From assembly GCF_004210375.1 (NCBI RefSeq), contig NC_134834.1:143253009-143317008 (forward strand): a DNA stretch of 64,000 nt, written 5' to 3'. The notes below the pieces were generated by a model, which did not search any database, was not told the DNA's origin, and was given only the letters and a program-made list of their open reading frames with translations. Below are positions 35,780 to 46,424 of the stretch, one piece after another. Origin of the DNA: Tachypleus tridentatus. Its lineage: Eukaryota > Arthropoda > Merostomata > Xiphosura > Limulidae. The translations under genes were made by a program, and so were the position numbers. Positions within the stretch are counted from its first letter, which is position 1, and each line of letters starts with the position of its first letter.

Positions 35780-36978
35780 TATTTAAATAACATATTTTAT
35801 TCTGGAACACATAAACCGTCTTGAACATGTTATTATAGAATACAGGTAAATTACTGAATATAGTATCACTTTATTACTGAAAACATCTTTATCATAGAGT
35901 CACTTTACCACCAGTTAACCACATCAATCTTTATCACTAGTAACCTATTATACATGGTATATCTTTATCACCGGTATATTTTTGAAATTAGTATTTCTTT
36001 ATCATTAGTAATCCATTGAATTGGCAATGTTAACAATGGTAACCTCTTGAACATAGCGTCTCTTTATTGATGGTAACTCATTAAACAGAGTATGTCTTTA
36101 TCCCTGGTAATGCACTTAACATATTATATCTTTATCATTGGTAACCAACAGAATATAGTATCTCTTTATCATTGGTAAACCCCTGATACAAAGTACATTT
36201 TTATTACTAATAACCAACTGACTATTCTATATCTTTATTACCTGTAACCCTTTGATATTGTTACCTCTTTTCACTGTTATCACTTCGAATATCATATCTA
36301 TTTATCACTATAAACCCATTGAATATACTATCTATTTATCAATGGTAACCCTTGGAAACATAGCATATCTTCATCACTGGTAACTCATTGTATATAAAAT
36401 CTATTTATTATTGGTAACACTTTGAGCTTCCCTCCACCACTGGTATTTCATTGAATATAATACCTATTTGTCAATGGTAACAGTTTGAACACAGAATCTC
36501 TTTAGCACCGATAATCATTTCAACATGGTATATCTTTGTCACAGGTAACAACTGAACATTATACTTTTATATCACTGTGTTCTTTACAATCAATAACCCT
36601 TTATATACAGTTTTCCTTTTCACTTATGACTGTTCTAACGTAGTACCTCGTTATCACTGTTAACCAATTGAACAATGTTTCGCTCCATCACCACAAACTC
36701 ATTGAACGTAGTATCTACTTATAACTGTTAACATTGTATACCTCTATCAGTTGTAACCATTTGAACACAGTATCTTTTGATCCCTGTTAACCCTTTAAAA
36801 AATTATCTCTTTATCACTGGAAACCCTTTCATTATAGTAGTTCATTATAATCTATTTATTAATAACGTTCTGAACATAGTATCTGTATATCACTGGTAAC
36901 CATTGAACACAGTATATCTTTATAACTGGTAACCCTGTCAATATAGTATCTCTGTCACTAGTGATACTTTTAATATAG
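35780..36978. repeat. degenerate 34-bp satellite array, longest copy
   Basis: About 35 units with consensus gaacatagtatctctttatc + actggtaacccatt, unit length 31-36 bases. No reading frame spans it. It ends against a partial LTR at 36979, the same junction (aatatagcatca) as at 27466. Confidence 0.85.
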
Positions 36979-37363
36979 CATCAAAGTTTTAGTATAAGTA
37001 TGTTAGGATTATTTTACGGTAGGTGTCTGTAACTTGTAAGGATAAAATCAGACTATAAACGGCCAGCACAAAGATACTTGTTTCAAAATAACATATATTT
37101 AAAACAAGTCAAACGTGTGTATAAAATTTTTTTGCACTATAGGACACCACAATTGTATCTTAAATTCTAAATAATTATCTTTTCTTGTCAAAGTCTACAC
37201 CTTTTAACAAGACAAGTTATTCTCCTTATTTCTGTTAAACTGTAAGACTCACTTTACATTATCGCTCATTATGACTAAAGTAACAATAAAGCTATCTAAC
37301 TTCACTTTCACTAACTTAGCATTTTCTGGCTTAAGTTTACTTAAGTTATTTTATTGTTTACCA
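36979..37363 (-). mobile_element. partial old LTR, Gypsy-type element
   Basis: Left ~385 bases of the same LTR as at 27466 and 49074 (ggattattttacggtagg, then acaagtcaaacg, then tcttttcttgtcaaag). It is cut off at about 37363 where PLE sequence begins. Old fossil. Confidence 0.65.
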
Positions 37364-40300
37364 CAGTTGTGTCATCTTCAAGTAATTAATTGTCTCTTTT
37401 TTCGTCAAAGTGCACAAATAATTTTACAATTTTTTTGATAGATTGTTTAGACAGAGTATTCATGGTGAAACTTTGTAGAATAAACGGCAACTGTCTGTTG
37501 TGGAGACACAAGTGTAGAGGACGACGTTTCGAAAGTCTTCCGCTTTTTGTTTTCAAGTCAGTGTGTGTCAACGCTTTGAACTTGGCAGGGATTTAGTTTA
37601 GAGAGAGGGAAGTCTGAGGAATTCTCTATCCAACAGGGGGGTCAGGAATGTTGTGGTTCCTCTTCATACCCGCTCATGGAAGTTTATTTACTTTTACATG
37701 GAAGTTTTCCTGTAATTTGATTTTGCTTGTTTAAGATGATGAAGTTAGATGGGGCGTTATAAAAATGACGGGTGAGAAAGGGGGAATGAGATAAAGGCAG
37801 CACAAGGGAAGTAGTAAGCCAGGAGCCCGCAGTCTGATGATCCAATGAGATATCAACTTAAAACGGCCCGATTCAGGAAACGGGAGCGCCCCGGAAAAAC
37901 CCACTTTCACAGGACAGGTGCTGAAAGTTTTACTTGTCCTGTGCCCCGATCTGAAAAAAAAAATAGATATAAATACAAGCATATATTCACCTTATTTGGG
38001 ATTATGTATTTTGTTAAGTGATTTATAATTGTTGAAATATGTTATATGGTGAAACGTATTTTATGGGTACACTGGTTAATTTACATAATGACGCAGTTAG
38101 TTAATTTCTATGTTTTGCTTTTAAGTAATGTTTGTATGATATTTCTGTGAGCCTGTTTCTAAGGGTGGGTAGGTTACTGATTTTGTGTACATAGTTGACA
38201 GGTGTGTATGTTGGTAGTCTGGTTGCTGCTCTTAATAGTTTATTTTGTTGTATTTGAATCTTCTGTAGTGCGTTGTTAGACATATTGTATGTGAATTGAC
38301 ATCTATATTCTATTAACGGACGGATGTAAGACTTGTATATTTGAATGATGGTTTCTGATGAACAGTTTGAATGTTTGGTAGATATGGTCATTCAACGTAT
38401 AAATGTATGTTGTTAACGTGTTTTTTCCATGTTAATCTTGAGTCGAAAGTGATGCCAAGGAATGTGATGTGCTTGCTAATGATGATAGGCATATTGCCGA
38501 GTGAGATGTTCACTTTTTCTAGTGTTTTTTGTGTCTTTTTAATTTCCTATAAAAAGTGATTGCTTGCGTTTTTGTGAGGTTTTAAAACCCCTCTCCACTT
38601 GTTGCTCCAGCTCACGACAGTATTCAGTGTTTCCTGAACGTAAGACATGGCCATTAGTGGATTTCTAGAAATACTCCAAATAGCAATGTCGTCAACGTAT
38701 TGTGAATTGTAAGTGTAAATTAGACTAGGAAAAGGTATATCACTAACAAAAATAATGTAAAGGAGTGACGAAAGGACGGATCATTGAGACACTCCTGCAG
38801 TTATTTGAAAGATTTTGATAAGTTTTTGTTGACTCTTACTTGAGTTGTTCTATCTGTTAGGAAGTTTGATATCCGAATGATAATACTTTGATTTACTTTC
38901 AAGTTAATTAATTCATACTTAATGGTGTTATGCCAAACACTGTCAAATGCTTTTTTAACATCTAAAAATACGCTTATGGTTACCTGATATTATTGAATGC
39001 TTTGTAAACTGATTCAGTGATTCGTGTGAGGTGATCTATTGTTTTTCTGTTTTTCCTGGAAGCGTTTTGAGATTCGGGTAAGATGTTATTTATTTTGCAG
39101 ATATGAAGGAGACGATTTGAAATTATTTTCTTCACCAGTTTAACAAGACAACTTAACAGACTGATGGGACGGAAGTTGTCAGGATTAGTCCTGTTTGTTT
39201 GTTTCTTTTGAATCGTGGTGATGATAGCTTTTTTTCAAGTGTCGGGTTGTTAGTGTTGTTAGTGAGAGATTCATGATATTTGTGAGATGTTGTAACAGGA
39301 GACTAGAACCTTTTTTGAGAATAATATTTGGTATTTGGCTATGTTCGGGGGAAGTGTTTTTCAAGTTTTTAATGTTAATTTTGAGTTCAGCGGTGGTGAT
39401 TTTTCTATTGATTGAACTAGAATAGCTGTTTAGTGTGTTGTGTATCAAAGTCAACAGAGTTTAGGTCACTTCAATGTGTGTGTAGGTGTTGACGGTCTTT
39501 TATAGTGTCCTGGTAGATTGTGGAGAGCATGTTATGACTGGTTGGATTATCACTGTTTCTGATTGGAGGAGAGTTTTCCTGTAAATTCAACCAATGGCAG
39601 CCACAGGTTACTCACCTTTAATCCGGAATCTCTGTTAAATGAAGGTCTAATAGTGTTAATATAAAATTATTCTTTGATTTTTCTTGTCATCCAGAATATG
39701 TCTATGTCGATTATTCTAGTTTTCTCTCAGTTTATTCTGTGTACAGTTGACGTGACGTGCTCTGCAATGGCTGAATTTTGTGTTTTCACAAGTCTTGTAT
39801 TATCTTGTACTATCTTTATGTTATTTTATTCTTGTTGCTAGTTTTCTTCCCGTTTCTCCAATGTACGTGTCGTTGCAGGAACACGGAATTTTATATATGA
39901 CGTTTTTGAGATTCTCTTTGGTAGGTCGCTATTTGTTTTTTACCAGAATGGACCTTAAGGTATTGTAGGATTTCAACCAGATTTCTATGTTGAATTTTAT
40001 GGCTATGTGTTTGAGTTTTTCACTGAAATGTTGTAGGTATGGTAGGTAAATGGTGGTAGTGGTGGTGACTTTCTGATATTTTCTTTCTGTCATGGTCTTC
40101 TTCAAGAAGTTTTGTGATGAAGGAGAAGGTGTAACCATTCTGTTTCAAACTCTCTACGATCTTTTGGCGTTCTGCATTGATGAATATCTTATCGCAAATG
40201 TTTTCTGCTCTCTTGTTTAGACATTGGATGATACCACGTTTTATCGAGGTTGGATGAAAGGACTGAATTGCAGGTATCTGTCCGCGGGTGGATTTTATGT

Positions 40301-41880
40301 ATACAGTTGTGGTTATTTCTCTTGCTTGTTTGCTGATGAGTATACCGAGAAACGATAGACTGTTTTGTTCCTCTATTTTCGTAGTAAAGTAGATTCTTTT
40401 GTCTACGGAACTGAGATGTTTTAAGAGGACTAGTAAGTTTTCATGACCGTGGGACCAAATAACGAAGGTGTCGTCGACATAATGTCTGTAGAAACTTAGT
40501 TTTATAGGCGTGGATGAAAGGGCTTTTTCTTCAAAGTCTTCCATAAAAATGTCTGCTAGGATTGAAGAGAGTGGTGATCCCATACTCGTAGCTAGACTAT
40601 CTGTTTGTTCGTAGAATTCCTCGTTTTATTGGAAATAGGTTGATTGTAGAGAAATAGTTGTTAGTTCCATTATGACGTCTATTTTCATATCTGTTCTGTG
40701 TGGTAGAGAGCTGTCATTTAGCAGTAGTTGTCTGGTGACGTGAAGAGTTTCGGAGGTTGGAACATTGGTAAATAGACTTGTGACGTCAAAACTGACCATA
40801 ATATCCTGGGATATCCGAGTTGTCCTATAAAATCTGTCGAGTTTTGAACGTGATGTTCAGTGTTTTCTCGTAGTGGAGATAAGATAGGTACTGGGAAAGT
40901 AGCCAGTTGATGACAAGGTGAGTTTTGAACACTCACGATAGGCCTTAGAGGTATACGAGTATTAGGGTTGTATACCTTAGGTAGTCCGTAGAACTGAGAA
41001 GGGAAATTTTGGCTAGTTTTTCGTTGATCAAGTCTTGTTTCTTTAGTTTGTTCAGCGTTCTATTGATGAGTCTTTCTGTCTCTTCTGTAGGATCAATGTT
41101 GAGCTTTTTATATTAGTAACTGTTTGGTCTTTGTGTCATAATCCTTAACGTCTACGGTGACTATACTCTTTCCTTTGTCTGCTGGTAGAATCTTGATGTT
41201 ATTGTCTCGTTTTAGACGATTCAGTGAGCTACATTCATGTCTAGTGATGTTCGGTTTGGTTTTTTGGCCTTTCTGAGGATGGTGTAAGTTTGGTGTCTGA
41301 ATTGTTCAGCCACAGGTTTCGGGAAGCTTTGTGCAGCAGATTCTAAGATTGCAGCTATGTCAACAGTTAGAACTTTGCCAGGTTGGATGGCGAAGTTTAG
41401 ACCTAGGTTAAGGATCTTATTTTCTGTAGCACTTAGTACTCTCGACCCGTAATTATGAACTATGTTTATAGACGTAGGAGTATCTATTTTAATCAGTTTG
41501 TTGAATTTTTTAACTTTTTTTTCTTGATATTTTCTAGATTAGCTGTACAAATTGACAAGATATCAACCCCTTAAAGCTAATTACTTGCACGCCGACTAAC
41601 AATCACGTTTTTCTTTTTAATAACTAACTTTTTCTGACTGAATTTAACTTTACTTTTGTTCACTTGGTCACCTATATTGTCCAATGAATGAATGTCTGTC
41701 GGTGTTTGGGTAAAAAAAGGGTAAGGTTCTCTATGACCTCTTCCTCCTCCCCGTACTCATGTTCTTGACGGATTGGTATTTATAACTGTAGAACTGAATA
41801 TTATTTTGATCATTTTCAGGGCAATGTCCATGTATTGTGGCTCATATATAGTGATTATTTTATTCTATCAGCAGAATGTC
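37364..41880 (-). mobile_element. Penelope-like element, broken, split by a LINE
   Basis: Minus-strand PLE in two parts, 39572-41880 and about 37364-37715. The right part carries, in order, the N-terminal region (NNIKILPADKGKSIVTVDVK), the RT palm pieces (FYGLPKVYNP; SLATSMGSPLSSILADIFME; YRHYVDDTFVIW) and then the GIY-YIG endonuclease part (VIYKIPCSCNDTYIGETGRK). The left part holds a terminal-repeat-like piece with an acgtttcgaaagtc word. It is an old copy with several disabling changes, not autonomous. It abuts the partial LTR on its left and an AT-rich microsatellite on its right. Confidence 0.8.
37716..39571 (-). mobile_element. 5'-truncated LINE nested in the PLE
   Basis: Bounded by the exact 13-bp direct repeat agttttcctgtaa (37703-37715 and 39572-39584). 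Minus-strand translation, in pieces, shows a non-LTR reverse transcriptase: TTAELKINIKNLKNTSPEHS, IPNIILKKGS, the NFRPISLL-type motif, VFLDVKKAFDSVW, a YVDDIAIWS box and the C-terminal IYKSYIRPLIEYRCQFTYNM. The endonuclease and ORF1 are missing. Several frameshifts and stops. The 3' UTR includes a short hairpin at about 37902-37940 (cacaggacag ... cttgtcctgtg). Clade probably Jockey or a relative. Confidence 0.8.
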
Positions 41881-42365
41881 AAGTTTGTTGGTGGCATTTT
41901 TTTTATTGTTTAACACATATATATATATATACATATGTATATATATTTTTATTATTCTTTATTATTATTATTATTTTTATTATTTAATATATATATATTT
42001 TTATTTAAAATATAAGTTAACTGGGGAGAGATATTTAGGACTAGCTTCATCATGTATGAGGTACCTGTCTAGTTCTCATAGTAATTCGTTTTTCATCCAA
42101 TTCTTATTAAAGTACATTGTTGTACAATGTAGGAGTCTATCTGGTATAGTTGGTATGTTCGAGTATTTGTGAATGAGCTGGGATGATATAGTTCTTGGAA
42201 CTCTGTATACAGTTGTGAGGAGTGTGTTTTGGATTGTTTGTAGTTTGGTTTTAATTATTTTATTGCTTACAGTTATCCATGCTGGAGCTGCATAATCTAT
42301 TACAGGTCTAATATATGTTTTATAGATTTTTAGTATGTTATCTGTAGATGTTCCACATATTGTCC
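41881..42365 (-). mobile_element. LINE 3' end with AT-rich microsatellite tail
   Basis: Minus-strand frame 42402-42076 reads as the C-terminus of a non-LTR RT (ILKIYKTYIRPVIDYAAPAW, then NIPTIPDRLL), continued after a stop by YLIHDEASPKYLSPVN. The tail at 41915-42010 is a mixed ta/att microsatellite. A related but different LINE from the one at 37.7 kb. Confidence 0.75.
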
Positions 42366-42477
42366 AACTGGTTTGGTTTGGTTTGTTTTGAATTTCGCGC
42401 AAAGCTACGCTAGGGCCATCTGTGTTAGCCGTCCCTAATTTAGCAGTGTAAAACTAGAGGGAAGGCAACTGATGCCT
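42366..42477 (-). repeat. tRNA-Thr-like SINE fragment, subfamily 1
   Basis: 3' part only: ggtttgttttgaatttcgcg to actagagggaaggcaact. It joins the LINE 3' end to LTR sequence. Confidence 0.75.
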
Positions 42478-42704
42478 CTATCTACACACTACAAGACGCC
42501 ATGTTGTAACAATACTCAACAAGAAAAATACTGGTTTCGAATAACGTGACGTAATAAAAGCCAGCTATAAAAAATGACTGTATACCCAACGCTTGACTCA
42601 TGCAGAGTTGTGTAACGAAACCTGTCATAACTATCACTCTTAAAATAACTAACTTTTAACACCCTTGATATTAAAAGTAATTAATATTTGAATGTGATTT
42701 TTGT

Positions 42705-43557
42705 ATGAGAAAAAGAAAGTTAAGCCTAAATAGTGAAACTCCATTAAGAAGGACTGTGTCCATTTCGTTAGAGGGGGAGACAGTGAATCTTGTTGAGAAT
42801 AGTGAGCTTGATTTAAATATGGGGGAGGCAGATATGAAGTGGCTTAAGACAAAAGTTACTGAAATTTTGTCAAGACTTGATGACTTTCACTTAATTAAAG
42901 TAAAGGTCGAAGAATTAGTGACTTCCTTTCAATATTATTCAGAGAAGGTAGAAACTATGAGTGAGGATATCACAACTTTGAGAGCTGAAGTTAAGGAGTG
43001 TAAACAGGAAAATAAAACATTAAAGCATGAAAATGAAGAATTGTGGAAGGAGATGGCAAGTTTTCGGAGGAAGATGTGTGAAGCGGAACAATATTCTTAT
43101 AACTATAATGTTTTGATTGGAGGTATTCAGAGAAGCCTAATGAGAATTTGCAAGAAGTTGTTGAGAAGATTACAACTACTTTTGGGGTTGACTGTGCTCC
43201 TACAGATATTGACACTGTTCATCGTATAGGAAAGAAAACAACTGAAAATAAGAGTCCGAGACAGATTGTTGTTAAGTTTTGTCGTAAGCAAATTAAATTT
43301 GATCTGCTTAAACTTAAGAAAACTAAATTTCGCTCTCTTAATACTAATGATATTAAGGTCTGTAATGAATCTTATCCAGTTTATGTTAACGAACATCTCT
43401 CCCCATATTATCGTGATATTTTCATGCAAGCAAAACGAAAACAGAAAGATCTTGGCTATAAATTTCTTTGGGTATCGAATGGTAATATTCTTATTAGGAA
43501 ATCAGAAACTACTCAGCCCATTGTTTTACGTTGCTTGATTGATCTTAATAATTTATA
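42705..43557 (+). pseudogene. LINE ORF1 protein, one frameshift
   Basis: An N-terminal part of about 50 residues, a coiled coil (residues about 50-130, heptad-like Leu with EDITTLRAEVKECKQENKTL), then a basic RNA-binding region continuing in another frame after a single-base shift near 43127 (EVVEKITTTFGVD, DTVHRIGKKTTENKSPRQIV). It ends at 43557. This layout of coiled coil followed by an RRM-like domain is that of L1-type and CR1-group ORF1 proteins. Confidence 0.7.
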
Positions 43558-43565
43558 AATACTGC

Positions 43566-46424
43566 AATGGCTGATGATTTTGATGATATTGTTGGTGTTA
43601 CACCAACTTTGTCTTCTCTTTCTGATTTACCAAATGTTTTTCTGTTGGTCATTTAAATTTAATACATGTTAATATTCGAAGTCTTACTCAAAATTTTGAC
43701 CAATTTCTTGTTTTTTTACAATCAAGCGTTGTTAAATTTCATATAATAGCTTTTTCTGAAACTTGGTTTGTTGAGGATGGATTTGTTTCCTTTTCGATTC
43801 CAGGTTACTCCTTTTATTCTTCATCTTCTAGTCTAAATAAGGCTAGTGGAGTGGCAGTTTTGTTAAATTTGAGATACTGACTATGATAAAAGAAGTACAG
43901 TACATTAAGTCTGATGCTTTAATTTTATTTTGTATGATTCAAAATAAGAAATTTAATCTCTTTGTTGTTTATCGATCTCCTAGATTGCCTGTATTGAAAT
44001 TTATTGATGAGCTTTCATTAGAATTGAATTTATACAAATATGATATTAATATACTTGTTGGTGATTTTAATATAGATGTTTTGGCATTTGATGATGTTTG
44101 TTATAAGAATGCATATTTTAAGTTTTGTCTGAGAACAATCTTCGTATTATTATTTCTTCTCCTACACGGATAACCAATGTTACTAATTCTTGTATTGATC
44201 ATTTTTAATTAGTGGAAATACTGTTAAAATTGTTATTCTTATATTGTTGAGAGTTTTTTGACCGATCATTTTCCAATTGTTTTATGTATAGACATTTTAT
44301 CGGATCTAAAACATGTCTCAAATGTTCAAAAGATTAAGTTTAATGAATTGAGTTCTTGTTTGAATTTTTCAGATTGGTCCTGTGTTATGAATTGTTCTGA
44401 TGTTAATGTTGCTTATGATAATTTTGCTGAAGTGTTAACTGATTGTATTCAAAGTTGTACTACTACTGTTTCTGTGTCACGAAAGTTTAGAAAAATTAAG
44501 CCATGGATTACCAGTGAATTGGTTTTGTTAATGATTAAAAGAGATAAGTTAAAAAGAAAGTACATCAATTTCCTGATGATATTTATCTAAAGATTAGATT
44601 TAAGTGTTTAAGGAATTATATTGTTAGCTTGACCCGTAAGACTAAATGGACTTATTATCATAACCTGTTTAAGAATGCTAAAACTATTAAACAGAATTGG
44701 AATATTGTTAACTCTATTATTGATGTTAAAAAAAAAAATAAGAAATTTTGTAATTTTGGTACTACTGATTTATCTGATTTGAATTATTTTTTTGTTAATG
44801 TTGCTAAATCTACTTGCTCCAATCCTAAATTTTGTTCTCAGGGCATGCCTCCTGCTCCTTCTTCTTCTTGTTATCTATATCCTGTTACTGTATCTGAAAC
44901 TATGAATAATATTTTCTCCTTATCAAATTCAGCTTCTAATGGTGTAGATGGTGTTTCGGTTAAGATTTTGAAAGCTAATGCTAATCTTTTTGCACCAATT
45001 TTGACTTTTTTTAATTAATTTATCTTTTACTCAAGGGAAGTTTCCTAATGCTTTAAAGTTATCATTGGTCATTCCTATTTATAAATCTGGTAATATTTCT
45101 GATTTTACGAATTATAGACCTATTTCCTTATTAATACATTTCTCTAAACTATTTGAAAAATCTATGAAGATTAGAATTTTATCATTTCTTGATAGACATT
45201 CAGTTTTGTCTCCTTCTCAATTTGGCTTTCGGCCTGGGCTTGGAACGGAGGTTGCTGTTGCTAAACTTGTGGGAAGTATTACAGAAGCTTTGGATTCTGA
45301 TCTTCATCCAATTGCTGTTTTTCTTGACTTAGCCAAAGCTTTTGATTCTGTTAATCATAAAATATTGTTAAATAAATTATCTTATTATGGTTTTAGAGGC
45401 ATTGTTTTTGATTGGTTTTTTCTTACTTTCACAATAGAAAGCAATCGGTTTGTATCCATAATAATTATAGTGATTGGCTTACAATTAATGTTGGAGTACC
45501 ACAAGGTTCTGTTCTGGGCCCTTTATTATTTCTCATTTATATAAATGATATTCTTTACCAACAGTTTTTGGAGATATCCAAGCCTATGCCGATGATATTG
45601 CTGTTGTTTATAGTAAGCCAAATCTAATTAATGAAGCCATTATTTCTAGTGATCTTAATAAAATTAAAATTGGCTTTTCTGTAATGACTTATCCTTAAAT
45701 ATATCTAAATCTTTTCTTCTTCAGTTTAACCTTTATGGTGTCATTCCAGCTTTTCCTTCTATTTTTTATCATTCTAGTGATTGTTATACTTACTCTAATT
45801 GTAAGTGTCCCAAATTGACTCAAGTTTCCTCTGTTAAATATTTAGGAATTATTTTAGATCGAAAATTAAATTGGCAATTTCATATTAATTCTTTAGTTAA
45901 TAAATTAAAATATAGTTCTATGCTAATTTTGAACTTAGTCATTGTGCTCCTTATCATATTTTGTTAAGTGTATATTATGCTCTCTTTCAATCTTTCTTAC
46001 AATATTGTATTTCAATTTGGGGTGGCACATATAAGACTTTTTTAATTCCTATTCACAAGTTGCAAAAAAGTGTTTTCTCTCTTATTTTTACTCATAGGCT
46101 TGATACCGATTTCAGTAAATTTAACTCCCCTCTTTCATATGATAAACTTTATTTATATTTTTTAGCTTTATCTACATTGCATGTTTCTTTTAATAGGCCT
46201 TTTAAAGTCACTTCATATTTTACACGACTTCAATCTTTTTTTCCAATTAATGTACCCACACCACGTAAAACAGTTACACTTCATCAATATCTTTATTTGG
46301 CACCTCGTATTCATAATTTTATTCCTTATAGTATAAGATCTTCTATTAATCGTGTTAATCAAAAGAAATACTTAAAACAATGGATCTTAAATACTGATGA
46401 CAATATTCTGGGAACTTTATATTG
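43566..46424 (+). pseudogene. LINE ORF2: endonuclease and reverse transcriptase
   Basis: Starts MADDFDDIVGVTPTLSSLSD at 43566 and shifts frame near 43655. Endonuclease motifs: HVNIRSLTQNFDQF, IIAFSETWF, VYRSP, INILVGDFNIDV. RT motifs: [57 protein letters not shown], and [10 protein letters not shown] near 45582-45611. C-terminal domain SIWGGTYKTFLIPIHKLQKS, HRLDTDFSKF, ending NILGTLY at 46424. There are roughly half a dozen frameshifts and stops, so it is inactive. Clade within the CR1/L2/Jockey-like group, not decided. No ribonuclease H seen. Confidence 0.8.

Noticed and set aside
37500-37545. A further hammerhead motif in the PLE near 37.5 kb
   Set aside because: A cgaaacgtcgtcc word is present on the minus strand, but I could not find a convincing CUGANGA box and stem II at the right distance.
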